Assembly: GCF_006151805.1 (NCBI RefSeq)
Contig: NZ_VDDA01000035.1
Coordinates: 1-44,077 of the forward strand
Source of the DNA: Methylobacterium terricola
GTDB lineage: Bacteria > Pseudomonadota > Alphaproteobacteria > Rhizobiales > Beijerinckiaceae
Length of the DNA stretch: 44,077 nucleotides
Direction of reading: 5' to 3'
How positions within the stretch are numbered: position 1 is the stretch's first letter; each line of letters opens with the position of its first letter. Shown here in pieces: positions 33,103-40,894 of this stretch. The notes under the pieces were generated by a model. The model was not told the DNA's origin and did not search any database. It was given only the letters and a program-made list of their open reading frames with translations. The position numbers and the translations under genes are program-made.

Positions 33103-34245
33103 TCAGGCGGCTGCCGCCACCTCCAGGCGGTTCCGCCCGCCCGCCTTGGCCCGGTAGAGGGCGCGGTCGGCGGCCGAGAGCAGGGCCGGAAGATCGTCCA
33201 GGCCGGGTCGCGCCGCCGCGAGGCCGACGCTGACGGTCGCCGGGATGCCGGGGCCGTCGCCGTGCCGGGACGCCGCGGCGAAGAGGCGGGAGATGGTCTC
33301 GCCGACGAGCCGGGCCCCGCCGACGTCCCGGCCGGGCAGGAGCGCGGCGAATTCCTCGCCGCCGAGCCGGGCGACGAGGGCGTCCGGCCCGGCCGCCCGG
33401 CGGGCGGTATCGGCGAACAGACGCAGCACGGCGTCGCCGGCGGCGTGGCCGTGGCGGTCGTTGATCGCCTTGAAGTGGTCGAGGTCGAAGGCGAGGAGGG
33501 CGGCCGGCTGCGCGTCGAGCAGCCGTGTCCCGGCCTCGAAGAAGCCGTGGCGGTTCTGGAGACCGGTGAGGTAGTCGGTGCGCGAGGCCGCCAGGGCGTC
33601 CGCCTGCGCCTCCTCGCGCACCAGCGCGATCAGTCCCATCGGCATCGCCACGGAATAGAGCACGCCCTCGTACATCGTGATCTTGCCGAAGGCCGGCAGC
33701 AGCCCGTCGCCGTAGGCGGCGACGAGGACCGGCGTCAGGATCACCCTGCCGAGGTTGAACAGGCCGTGCCCGGCCGCGACCGCGATCGCGAGCCGGCGCG
33801 CGCGCAAGGTCCGGGTGCTGCGGCTCTGCATCAGCGTCCAGGCGGTCAGCCCGCAGGCCAGCGTGATCGGCAGCGAGGCGAGGTAGTTCCACAGCGCGCC
33901 CGGACAGCGCACGCCGACGGTCGCCCACAGCAACGCCAGCGCGACCAGGATCGCGACCGGGCGGCGCAGGGAGGCCGGGCCGTCGAGGCGGGCGACGCCG
34001 TGCAGGATCAGCAGGTAGCCCGTGACGATCACCAGGTTGGCGAGCGCACCGCCGACGATGCCGGGGAGCAGCGCGCGGTTGAGCCCGATGGTGACGCCGA
34101 TCGCGAAGGCCAGGTAGGCGCCGGCCCAGAGGCCGAGCTCGTGCGCCCGCCGCGGATGGGCCTGCCGCTCCCACAGCGTCATCGCCAGCGCGACCAGCAC
34201 CGTGCCGATGATCAGGTAGTAGAGGGTGGAAAGATCGATCTGCAT
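33103..34245 (-). CDS. Membrane-bound diguanylate cyclase (GGDEF)
   Basis: A 380-residue protein. Residues 1-200 hold about seven hydrophobic segments (LYYLIIGTVLVALAMTL, LGLWAGAYLAFAIGVTIGL, LANLVIVTGYLLILHG and others) with no named sensor. The GGDEF domain (about 215-375) has DYLTGLQNRHGF, DLDHFKAINDRHGHAAGDAVL and the active loop RLGGEEFAA, so catalytic diguanylate cyclase activity is expected. A GTG at 34263 is an alternative start. It sits between DUF4164 and gap, where transketolase is found in many relatives, and is divergent from gap. Confidence 0.92.
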   Translation of the reverse strand: MQIDLSTLYYLIIGTVLVALAMTLWERQAHPRRAHELGLWAGAYLAFAIGVTIGLNRALLPGIVGGALANLVIVTGYLLILHGVARLDGPASLRRPVAILVALALLWATVGVRCPGALWNYLASLPITLACGLTAWTLMQSRSTRTLRARRLAIAVAAGHGLFNLGRVILTPVLVAAYGDGLLPAFGKITMYEGVLYSVAMPMGLIALVREEAQADALAASRTDYLTGLQNRHGFFEAGTRLLDAQPAALLAFDLDHFKAINDRHGHAAGDAVLRLFADTARRAAGPDALVARLGGEEFAALLPGRDVGGARLVGETISRLFAAASRHGDGPGIPATVSVGLAAARPGLDDLPALLSAADRALYRAKAGGRNRLEVAAAA

Positions 34246-34746
34246 CGCTGTCGCCGCTTTCACCGGCCGATCTACCGCCGATCAGGCGCGATTTGGTTAC
34301 AGATCCAGGGCTCTCTCACCCCTCGCGTCGCGGTGGTTAAGGGGTGGCTGACCGGATCTCGACGATTCGACGGCCCCGCGAGGGCGCGGGCTCCGAGGGG
34401 GGAGCCCCGACCCGCCCCTCGGAACCGGGTTTTCCCCAAGCCGGGGCCTGAGTTTGACACGTCCCGGCGCCATGTTAGGAAGCCGGCGCCCCGCCCGGCG
34501 GCTGTCGCCGGCGAGAACCAGAATACGAGCTGCCGTGACGCCTCCCGTGCCCCCCGCCAGCCCCGTCCCCGAAGGGACGGCCGGCGCGTTCGGGACGGAG
34601 AGCGCAGCCAGGCCCCCCGGCCGGCTCCGGCCCCTCTCGCCCATCCCCGATCCGCGTCGCGCCGGCTCGTCCCGCGCGGCCCGCCTCGCCGCGGGGCGCA
34701 CCCGCCCCGGCTCCTATCGCCACGCAACCTCCACGGGAGAGAACAC
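34246..34746. other. Divergent promoter region and long leader of gap
   Basis: About 500 bases with no convincing gene. It contains a hairpin GGGCTCC / GGAGCCC near 34388-34407 and the promoter candidate at 34454. Short frames here are Arg/Pro-rich shadows. Confidence 0.5.
34454..34481 (+). promoter_or_regulatory. Candidate sigma-70 promoter for gap
   Basis: A perfect -35 hexamer TTGACA is followed after 16 bases by TAGGAA as a weak -10. It would give a leader of about 260 bases before the gap ATG. Only the -35 match is strong. Confidence 0.35.
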
Positions 34747-35754
34747 ATGACGGTCAAGGTCGCCATCAACGGCTTCGGACGCATCGGCCGCAACGTCCTG
34801 CGCGCCATCAAGGAGGCCGGCCGCACCGACATCGAGGTCGTGGCCATCAACGATCTCGGCCCGGTCGAGACCAACGCCCACCTGCTGCGCTTCGATTCGG
34901 TCCACGGCAAGTTCCCCGGCACCGTCACGGTCGAGGGCGACCACATCGTGGTCGACGGCCAGCGCATCCGCGTCACCGCGATCAAGAACCCGGCCGAGCT
35001 GCCGCACCGCGAGCTCGGCGTCGACATCGCGATGGAGTGCACCGGCATCTTCACCTCGAAGGAGAAGGCCAAGCTCCACCTCGAGGCCGGCGCCAAGCGC
35101 GTCCTCGTGTCCGCTCCCGCGGACGGCGCCGACCTCACGGTCGTCTACGGCGTGAACCACGACAAGCTGACGGCCGACCACCTGGTGGTCTCCAACGCCT
35201 CGTGCACCACCAACTGCCTCGCCCCGGTCGCCAAGGTGCTCAACGACGCCGTCGGCATCGAGCGCGGCTTCATGACCACGATCCACTCCTACACCAACGA
35301 CCAGCCGTCGCTGGACCAGATGCACAAGGACCTCTACCGGGCCCGCGCCGCGGCCCTGTCGATGATCCCGACCACCACCGGCGCCGCCAAGGCCGTCGGC
35401 CTCGTGCTGCCGGAGCTGAACGGCAAGCTCGACGGCACCTCGATCCGCGTGCCGACCCCGAACGTCTCGGTCGTCGACTTCAAGTTCAACGCCAAGCGCG
35501 CCACCTCGGTCGGCGAGATCAACGAGGCGATCAAGGCGGCGGCGAACGGCCCGCTCAAGGGCGTGCTCGGCTTCACCGAGGCCCCGAACGTCTCGATCGA
35601 CTTCAACCACGACCCCCATTCCTCGACCTTCCACATCGATCAGACCAAGGTCATGGACGGCACCTTCGTGCGCGTGCTGACCTGGTACGACAACGAGTGG
35701 GGCTTCTCGAACCGCATGGCCGACACCGCCATCGCGATGGCGAAGCTCATCTGA
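34747..35754 (+). CDS. gap: Glyceraldehyde-3-phosphate dehydrogenase, type I
   Basis: A 335-residue glycolytic / gluconeogenic / Calvin-type enzyme. GGGAGAGAACAC precedes the ATG. The NAD-binding start VKVAINGFGRIGRNVLRA is classical, the active-site cysteine is in SNASCTTNCLAPVAKVL, and VPTPNVSVVDF and WYDNEWGFSNRM complete the family pattern. It leads the cluster gap-orf-pgk-fba, although a terminator follows directly. No transketolase lies upstream, unlike the usual tkt-gap order. Confidence 0.97.
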   Translation: MTVKVAINGFGRIGRNVLRAIKEAGRTDIEVVAINDLGPVETNAHLLRFDSVHGKFPGTVTVEGDHIVVDGQRIRVTAIKNPAELPHRELGVDIAMECTGIFTSKEKAKLHLEAGAKRVLVSAPADGADLTVVYGVNHDKLTADHLVVSNASCTTNCLAPVAKVLNDAVGIERGFMTTIHSYTNDQPSLDQMHKDLYRARAAALSMIPTTTGAAKAVGLVLPELNGKLDGTSIRVPTPNVSVVDFKFNAKRATSVGEINEAIKAAANGPLKGVLGFTEAPNVSIDFNHDPHSSTFHIDQTKVMDGTFVRVLTWYDNEWGFSNRMADTAIAMAKLI

Positions 35755-35770
35755 CCTGGACGATGCGACG

Positions 35771-35804
35771 GGCCGGCTCCCTCCAAGGGGCCGGCCTTCG
35801 TTTT
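35771..35804 (+). terminator. Rho-independent terminator after gap
   Basis: A 10-bp stem GGCCGGCTCC / GGGGCCGGCC with one wobble and loop CTCCAA is followed by TTCGTTTT, 16 bases past the stop. Confidence 0.75.
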
Positions 35805-35869
35805 CGGGCGGGCCCATCGCGGGACCGCCCGCGTTGACCCTTCAAGGATTCGCCCCCGAGGATCCGCCG

Positions 35870-36382
35870 ATGACCGACGCCGCGCCCTCCACCCGCCCCG
35901 CGAACGCCGCCGACGCGGCCCTGCTCCAGGGGCAGGCTCCGACTCCGGCCGCGCCGCCGAACGCGGCGCCCGCCGTTCCGGCGCAAGTTCCGCCGAATCC
36001 CGTTCCCGCGCAGGTCCCTCCCCCGGCGCAAGCCGGCGCCCCCGCCCGGATCGCCGTCGCCCTGCCGACGCAAGTCGCGGACCAGCTCGCCCGCATCGAG
36101 GACAAGGCCTCGCGGATCGAGGACAAGTACGCCCGCTCCGAGGCTCTGCTCGGCCGCGTCGAGGACCGGGTCGAGGCGGCCGGCGCCCGCATGAACGAGG
36201 CCGCCCGCCAATCCGACCTCGCGGCCCTGCGCGGTGAGGTCCGGGCGCTGACCGAGCGCACCCGCGGCCTGCCGGGGATGGGGGCCCTGCTGCTCACCGC
36301 CGTGATCACCGCCGCGCTCACGGTGGCGCTGACCCTGGTGGCGCAGCGCCTCAACCTGCAGGCCCTGATCCCGCTGCGCTGA
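35870..36382 (+). CDS. Proline-rich coiled-coil membrane protein, unknown
   Basis: A 170-residue protein of three parts. Residues 1-65 are Ala/Pro-rich with repeated PAQVPP steps and look disordered. Residues 70-135 are a coiled coil (DQLARIEDKASRIEDKYAR, GRVEDRVEAAGARMNEAAR, RGEVRALTERTRG). A single C-terminal membrane helix, ALLLTAVITAALTVALTLV, precedes a short tail, as in a tail-anchored protein. GAGG lies upstream of ATG 35870; a TTG at 35834 is less likely. It sits between gap and pgk, 51 bases before pgk. No family is recognised, and a link to glycolysis is only positional. Confidence 0.75.
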   Translation: MTDAAPSTRPANAADAALLQGQAPTPAAPPNAAPAVPAQVPPNPVPAQVPPPAQAGAPARIAVALPTQVADQLARIEDKASRIEDKYARSEALLGRVEDRVEAAGARMNEAARQSDLAALRGEVRALTERTRGLPGMGALLLTAVITAALTVALTLVAQRLNLQALIPLR

Positions 36383-36433
36383 GCCGCGCCCCGCTCTTTC
36401 CGCTCATTCCCCGTCCGCAAGGTGCCCCCGCCG

Positions 36434-37636
36434 ATGACCCGTTTCCGTACCCTCGACGATGCCGGCGACCTCAAGGGCAAGCGCGTCCTCGTCCGCGTCG
36501 ACTTCAACGTGCCGATGGACCAGGGCCGCGTCACCGACGCCACCCGCATCAAGCGCGTCCTGCCGACCCTGCAGGAACTCGTCGAGGCTGGCGCCAAGGT
36601 GATCCTGCTCGCGCATTTCGGCCGCCCGAAGGGCAAGCCGGTCGCCGCCGAGTCCCTGCGCCCGATTGCCGAGGCCACCGCCCGGGAACTCGGCCGTCCG
36701 GTCGCCTTCGCGGAGGATTGCATCGGCGAGCAGGCCGCCGCGGCGGTCGCGGCGCTGAACGACGGCGACGTCCTGATGCTGGAGAACACCCGCTTCCACG
36801 CCGGCGAGGAGAAGAACGACGCGGGCTTCGTCAAGGCGCTCGCCGCGAACGGCGACGTCTACGTCAACGAGGCGTTCTCGGCCGCCCACCGGGCCCACGC
36901 CTCGACGGAAGGCCTCGCCCACGTGCTGCCGGCCTATGCCGGCCGCCTGATGCAGGCCGAGCTGGACGCGCTGACCAAGGGCCTCGAGGCCCCGGCCCGG
37001 CCGGTGGTGGCGATCGTCGGCGGCTCCAAGGTCTCGACCAAGATCGACCTCCTGAAGAACCTCGTCGCCAAGGTCGACGCCCTGGTGATCGGCGGCGGCA
37101 TGGCCAACACCTTCCTGCACGCCGCCGGCCTCGGCGTCGGCAAGTCCTTGTGCGAGCGCGACCTCGCCGGCACCGCGCAGGCCATCATCGAGGCGGCGCG
37201 GGAGAACAACTGCGCCATCGTCCTGCCGGTCGACGGCGTGGTGGCCGAGGAGTTCAAGGCCGGCGCGCCCCACCACACCTACGGGGTCGACGCCATCCCG
37301 GAGACCGGCATGATCCTCGACATCGGCGGCCTGTCCGTCGACCGGATCGCGGCGGTGATCGACGACGCCAGGACCCTGGTGTGGAACGGCCCCGTCGGCG
37401 CCTTCGAGATCGCGCCCTTCGACCAGGGCACGGTGGCGGCGGCCCGCCACGCGGCAGCGCGGACCAAGGCCGGCCAGCTCGTCTCGGTGGCGGGCGGCGG
37501 CGACACGGTGGCGGCGCTCAACCATGCCGGCGTGTCCGAGGACTTCACCTACATCTCGACCGCCGGCGGCGCCTTCCTCGAGTGGCTCGAAGGCAAGCCG
37601 CTGCCGGGCGTCGACGCGTTGCGCCAGACAGCTTGA
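36434..37636 (+). CDS. pgk: Phosphoglycerate kinase
   Basis: A 400-residue enzyme converting 1,3-bisphosphoglycerate and ADP to 3-phosphoglycerate and ATP. The substrate motif RVLVRVDFNVPMD is near the N-terminus, with LAHFGRPKG following. The hinge and nucleotide region shows VAIVGGSKVSTKIDLL, and the end has WNGPVGAFE and GGGDTVAAL. The ATG at 36434 matches the normal family start; a GTG at 36422 would add four residues. It precedes fba by 87 bases. Confidence 0.97.
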   Translation: MTRFRTLDDAGDLKGKRVLVRVDFNVPMDQGRVTDATRIKRVLPTLQELVEAGAKVILLAHFGRPKGKPVAAESLRPIAEATARELGRPVAFAEDCIGEQAAAAVAALNDGDVLMLENTRFHAGEEKNDAGFVKALAANGDVYVNEAFSAAHRAHASTEGLAHVLPAYAGRLMQAELDALTKGLEAPARPVVAIVGGSKVSTKIDLLKNLVAKVDALVIGGGMANTFLHAAGLGVGKSLCERDLAGTAQAIIEAARENNCAIVLPVDGVVAEEFKAGAPHHTYGVDAIPETGMILDIGGLSVDRIAAVIDDARTLVWNGPVGAFEIAPFDQGTVAAARHAAARTKAGQLVSVAGGGDTVAALNHAGVSEDFTYISTAGGAFLEWLEGKPLPGVDALRQTA

Positions 37637-37723
37637 GGGTTCCGTTCAGGTCGGCGGGATTATGACGCCCGCCGACCCGTCCGTTATACAACTGCACGAA
37701 CGACGATCTCGGAGGATTTCGAC

Positions 37724-38809
37724 ATGGCGCGCATCACGCTCAGGCAGCTCCTCGACCACGCCGCCGAGCACGGCTACGGGGTGCCGGCCTTCAACATCAA
37801 CAACATGGAACAGGGCCTCGCCATCATGGCGGCGGCCGACGCCACCGACTCGCCGGTGATCCTGCAGGCGAGCCGCGGCGCCCGCGCCTATGCCAACGAC
37901 GTGGTGCTGGCCAAGCTGATCGACGGCCTGGTCGAGATCTATCCCCACATCCCGGTCTGCATGCACCTGGATCACGGGAACAACGAGGCGACCTGCGCCA
38001 CCGCGATCCAGTACGGCTTCACCTCGGTGATGATGGACGGCTCGCTCAAGGCCGACGGCAAGACCCCGGCCGACTACGCCTACAACGTCGAGATCACCCG
38101 CAAGGTGACCGAGATGGCGCACTGGGCCGGCTGCTCGGTCGAGGGCGAGCTCGGCGTGCTCGGCTCGCTGGAGAGCGGCGAGGGCGAGGCCGAGGACGGC
38201 CACGGCGCCGAAGGCGTCCTGTCGCACGACCAGCTGCTCACCGACCCGGCCGAGGCCGAGAAGTTCGTCGCCGCCACCAAGGTCGACGCCCTCGCGGTCG
38301 CCATGGGCACCTCGCACGGCGCCTACAAGTTCACCCGCAAGCCCGACGGCGCGGTGCTGGCGATGAACGTGATCGAGGAGATCCACCGCCGCCTGCCCAA
38401 CACCCACTTGGTGATGCACGGCTCCTCGTCGGTCCCGCAGGACCTGCAGGACATCATCAACCAGTATGGCGGCGAGATGAAGCCGACCTGGGGCGTGCCG
38501 GTCGAGGAGATCCAGCGCGGCATCAAGCACGGCGTGCGCAAGATCAACATCGACACCGACAACCGGATGGCGATGACCGGCCAGATCCGCAAGATCCTGC
38601 AGGAGAACAAGGCCGAGTTCGACCCGCGCAAGTACCTGAAGCCGGCGATGGACGCGATGACCAAGCTGTGCAAGCAGCGCTTCGAGGAGTTCGGCACCGC
38701 CGGCCACGCCGGCAAGATCCGGCCGATCGCGCTCTCGGAGATGGCCAAGCGCTACGCCGCCGGCAAGCTCGACCCGTCCTTCGCCGCCCACAAGCAGGCC
38801 GCGGAGTAA
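37724..38809 (+). CDS. fba: Class II fructose-1,6-bisphosphate aldolase (Calvin-cycle subtype)
   Basis: A 361-residue zinc-dependent aldolase. CGGAGG lies 10 bases before the ATG. The zinc and active-site region has CMHLDHGNNEATC and GFTSVMMDGS. An internal acidic insert (EGELGVLGSLESGEGEAED) is typical of the longer class IIB/CbbA-like subtype, and VMHGSSSVP and RKINIDTDNRMAM complete the barrel. It may also act on sedoheptulose bisphosphate, as related enzymes do. It is followed by a hairpin and then a T-run terminator. Confidence 0.96.
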   Translation: MARITLRQLLDHAAEHGYGVPAFNINNMEQGLAIMAAADATDSPVILQASRGARAYANDVVLAKLIDGLVEIYPHIPVCMHLDHGNNEATCATAIQYGFTSVMMDGSLKADGKTPADYAYNVEITRKVTEMAHWAGCSVEGELGVLGSLESGEGEAEDGHGAEGVLSHDQLLTDPAEAEKFVAATKVDALAVAMGTSHGAYKFTRKPDGAVLAMNVIEEIHRRLPNTHLVMHGSSSVPQDLQDIINQYGGEMKPTWGVPVEEIQRGIKHGVRKINIDTDNRMAMTGQIRKILQENKAEFDPRKYLKPAMDAMTKLCKQRFEEFGTAGHAGKIRPIALSEMAKRYAAGKLDPSFAAHKQAAE

Positions 38810-38818
38810 GGCCGAGCC

Positions 38819-38840
38819 GGCGCGGGGCTTGCCCCGCGCC
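38819..38840 (+). terminator. Hairpin just after fba
   Basis: A perfect 9-bp stem GGCGCGGGG / CCCCGCGCC with loop CTTG, 9 bases past the stop. No T-run follows; a second, T-tailed hairpin lies downstream. Confidence 0.5.
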
Positions 38841-38869
38841 GCATCGCCGCCCCATTGACCGGGCAGCAG

Positions 38870-38908
38870 GGCGGGCGGCCGCAGGGCCGTCCGCCCCATG
38901 CGTTTTTT
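38870..38908 (+). terminator. Terminator between fba and the ThiE-like gene
   Basis: An 11-bp stem GGCGGGCGGCC / GGCCGTCCGCC with one wobble and loop GCAG is followed, after seven bases, by TTTTTT. It overlaps the start of a longer open frame, which supports a later start (38954) for the next gene. Confidence 0.65.
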
Positions 38909-38953
38909 GCCCTCGCCTTGTCGCGCGCTCGAAGGCTCGAACCGAAGATCCCG

Positions 38954-39667
38954 ATGGCCGAACCCCAGACCCGCCTGATCCTCCTCACGGCCCCCGAGGC
39001 CGGCCCGGACCTCGGCCAGCGCCTGGCGCGCGCGGTCAAGGCCGGCGACGTCGCCGCGGTGATCCTGCGCCTGCCGCCCGGCGACGAACGCGCGCTGGTC
39101 AACGCCGTCAAGGCGGTGGCGCCTGCGGTGCAGGAGGCCGGCGCCGCCCTGGTGCTGGCCGGGGGCGGGACCACCGACCTCGCCACCGTGGCCTCCCGCA
39201 GCGGTGCCGACGGCGTCCACGTGCCGGCGAACCATGGGGCGGAGGATCGGGCGGAGGCGGAGCCCTCGGAGGCCGCCGACGACGAGGAGGAGGACGAGGA
39301 CGACGCCGAGACCCCGCTGCGCGCCTTGCGCGATCGTCTGCGCGACGGCCGCATCCTGGGGGTCGGGCGCCTGCGCACCAAGCACGCCGCCATGGAGGCC
39401 GGCGAGGCCGGCGCCGACTACGTCCTGTTCGGCGACGAGGCGAAGCTCGGCCTCGACGACCTCGTGGCGCGGCTGACCTGGTGGGTCGAGATCTTCGAGA
39501 CGCCCTGCATCGCCCTCGCCCGCGACCTCGCGGCGGTGCCGGACCTCGTCGCGACGGGGGCCGAGTTCATCGGCCTCGATCCCGTCCTGTGGGCGGGGGA
39601 GGGCGGCGAGGCTGCGGTGGCCGAGGCGCAGCAGCTCATCCAGGCCCGCCCGGCCGGGGAGGGGTGA
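38954..39667 (+). CDS. Thiamine-phosphate-synthase-like protein, probably inactive
   Basis: A 237-residue TIM-barrel protein of the ThiE/TenI type, from MAEPQTRLILLTAPEAG. The segments VAAVILRLPPGDE, RSGADGVHVPANHG, ILGVGRLRTKHAAMEAGEAGAD and YVLFGDEA follow the ThiE order. The expected INDR-type loop is replaced by AGGGTTDLATVA. A highly acidic insert (DDEEEDEDD, about residues 96-120) interrupts the barrel. Thiamine phosphate synthesis is therefore doubtful. ThiE-like genes downstream of fba are commonly annotated in Hyphomicrobiales. The next gene begins two bases after its stop. Confidence 0.75.
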   Translation: MAEPQTRLILLTAPEAGPDLGQRLARAVKAGDVAAVILRLPPGDERALVNAVKAVAPAVQEAGAALVLAGGGTTDLATVASRSGADGVHVPANHGAEDRAEAEPSEAADDEEEDEDDAETPLRALRDRLRDGRILGVGRLRTKHAAMEAGEAGADYVLFGDEAKLGLDDLVARLTWWVEIFETPCIALARDLAAVPDLVATGAEFIGLDPVLWAGEGGEAAVAEAQQLIQARPAGEG

Positions 39668-39669
39668 GG

Positions 39670-40740
39670 ATGCGCCAGGTCCGCCTCGCGACCCTGACGC
39701 TCCTCCGGGCCTCGGCCCTGACGGCCGTGGGGACCTTGAGCCTCGCGGCCGGCCCGGTCGCGGCCAAGCCGACGCCGCCAGGCTCGACGCCGGCAAGCCC
39801 GGCGATCCAGGCTCCGGCAGCCCCCGCGCTGGGCGTCCAGACCTTCGGCGCGCCGAACCAGACCCTGCCGGGTGCGGCCTCGCTGCCGCCGGCGCCCTCG
39901 AAGGACCCGAACGCCGACCTCGCTTACGGGGCCTACCAGCGCGGCTTCTACGTCACCGCGTTCAAGGAGGCGACGAAGCGGCTCGAGACCAACAAGACCG
40001 ACTTTGCCGCCATGACCCTGCTGGCGGAGCTCTACAGCCAGGGCCTCGGCGTGCGCCAGGACCCCAGGCGGGCGGCCGAATGGTACCGGCTGGCGGCCAA
40101 TCTCGGCGATCCCCACGCCGCGGCGACCCTCGGCATGATGCAGATCGAGGGCCGCGGCGTGCCGAAGGACCAGGCCTCCGGCCGCGCCCTGCTGGAGAAG
40201 GCCGCCGCCCGGGCCGACGCGACCGCGAGCTACAACCTCGCCCTGATCCTGATCGGCACCGGCGTGCCGGCGGACCTGACCCGCGCCGCCGACCTCCTGC
40301 GCCAGGCCGCCCATCAGGAACTGGCCCCGGCCCAGCACGCCCTCGGCGTGCTCTACCTCCAGGGCCGCGGGCTGGCGAAGGACCCGGCCCGGGCGGCCGA
40401 GTGGTTCCGCCGCGCCGCCGATAACGGCGACCTCGCCGGCGAGGTCGAGTACTCGATCCTGCTGTTCAACGGCGAGGGCGTCGCGAAGGACGAGGCCCGG
40501 GCCGCCCGCTACTTCCGCCACGCCGCCTTCCGGGGCAACGCCGTCGCCCAGAACCGCGTCGCCCGGCTCTATGCCAGCGGCCGCGGCGTCGCGCGCAACC
40601 TGGTCGAGGCCGCGGCCTGGGACATGGCCGCCCGGGCGCAAGGCCTCTCCGACGCCTGGCTGACCCAGGCGGTGGCCGGGCTCAGCCCCGAGGAGAAGGC
40701 GCGGGCCGAACGGCTGGCCGCGGACCGCGCGGGGCCGTGA
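39670..40740 (+). CDS. Sel1-repeat (tetratricopeptide-like) secreted protein
   Basis: A 356-residue protein with an N-terminal signal-like segment (LTAVGTLSLAAGPVAA) followed by about 50 Pro/Ala-rich residues. Six or so Sel1 repeats of 36 residues run from about 110 to 330, with the pattern A..LG.(M/L)Y..G.GV.KD...A..W...AA: examples are LYSQGLGVRQDPRRAAEWY, QIEGRGVPKDQASG and LYLQGRGLAKDPARAAEWF. Such repeats form superhelical scaffolds for protein partners, often in the periplasm. It is two bases from the ThiE-like stop, so the two are co-translated. The partner is unknown. Confidence 0.88.
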   Translation: MRQVRLATLTLLRASALTAVGTLSLAAGPVAAKPTPPGSTPASPAIQAPAAPALGVQTFGAPNQTLPGAASLPPAPSKDPNADLAYGAYQRGFYVTAFKEATKRLETNKTDFAAMTLLAELYSQGLGVRQDPRRAAEWYRLAANLGDPHAAATLGMMQIEGRGVPKDQASGRALLEKAAARADATASYNLALILIGTGVPADLTRAADLLRQAAHQELAPAQHALGVLYLQGRGLAKDPARAAEWFRRAADNGDLAGEVEYSILLFNGEGVAKDEARAARYFRHAAFRGNAVAQNRVARLYASGRGVARNLVEAAAWDMAARAQGLSDAWLTQAVAGLSPEEKARAERLAADRAGP

Positions 40741-40841
40741 GCCGGGGCATCCGCCGAGAATCGGAACGTCACGCCGCAGCGCCTTTCGAACCGCCCCCGT
40801 ACGAGGGCACGGGGCACGCCCGAGCGGGGGCCGGCACTGAG

Positions 40842-40859
40842 GCATCGGCGTGCCGATGC
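40842..40859. promoter_or_regulatory. Perfect 18-bp palindrome upstream of the DUF2254 gene
   Basis: GCATCGGCGTGCCGATGC is an 8-bp inverted repeat with a 2-base centre, and the half-site GCATCGGC is repeated once more at 40858. It ends 35 bases before the start codon, a typical operator position. The binding protein is unknown. Confidence 0.5.
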
Positions 40860-40894
40860 ATCGGCGCGATGGGACTAGGACGGGATCCCGGCCC

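Noticed and set aside
38855..38953. A 33-residue N-terminal extension of the ThiE-like protein
   Set aside because: It overlaps a terminator hairpin with a T-run. The start at 38954 matches the barrel start.
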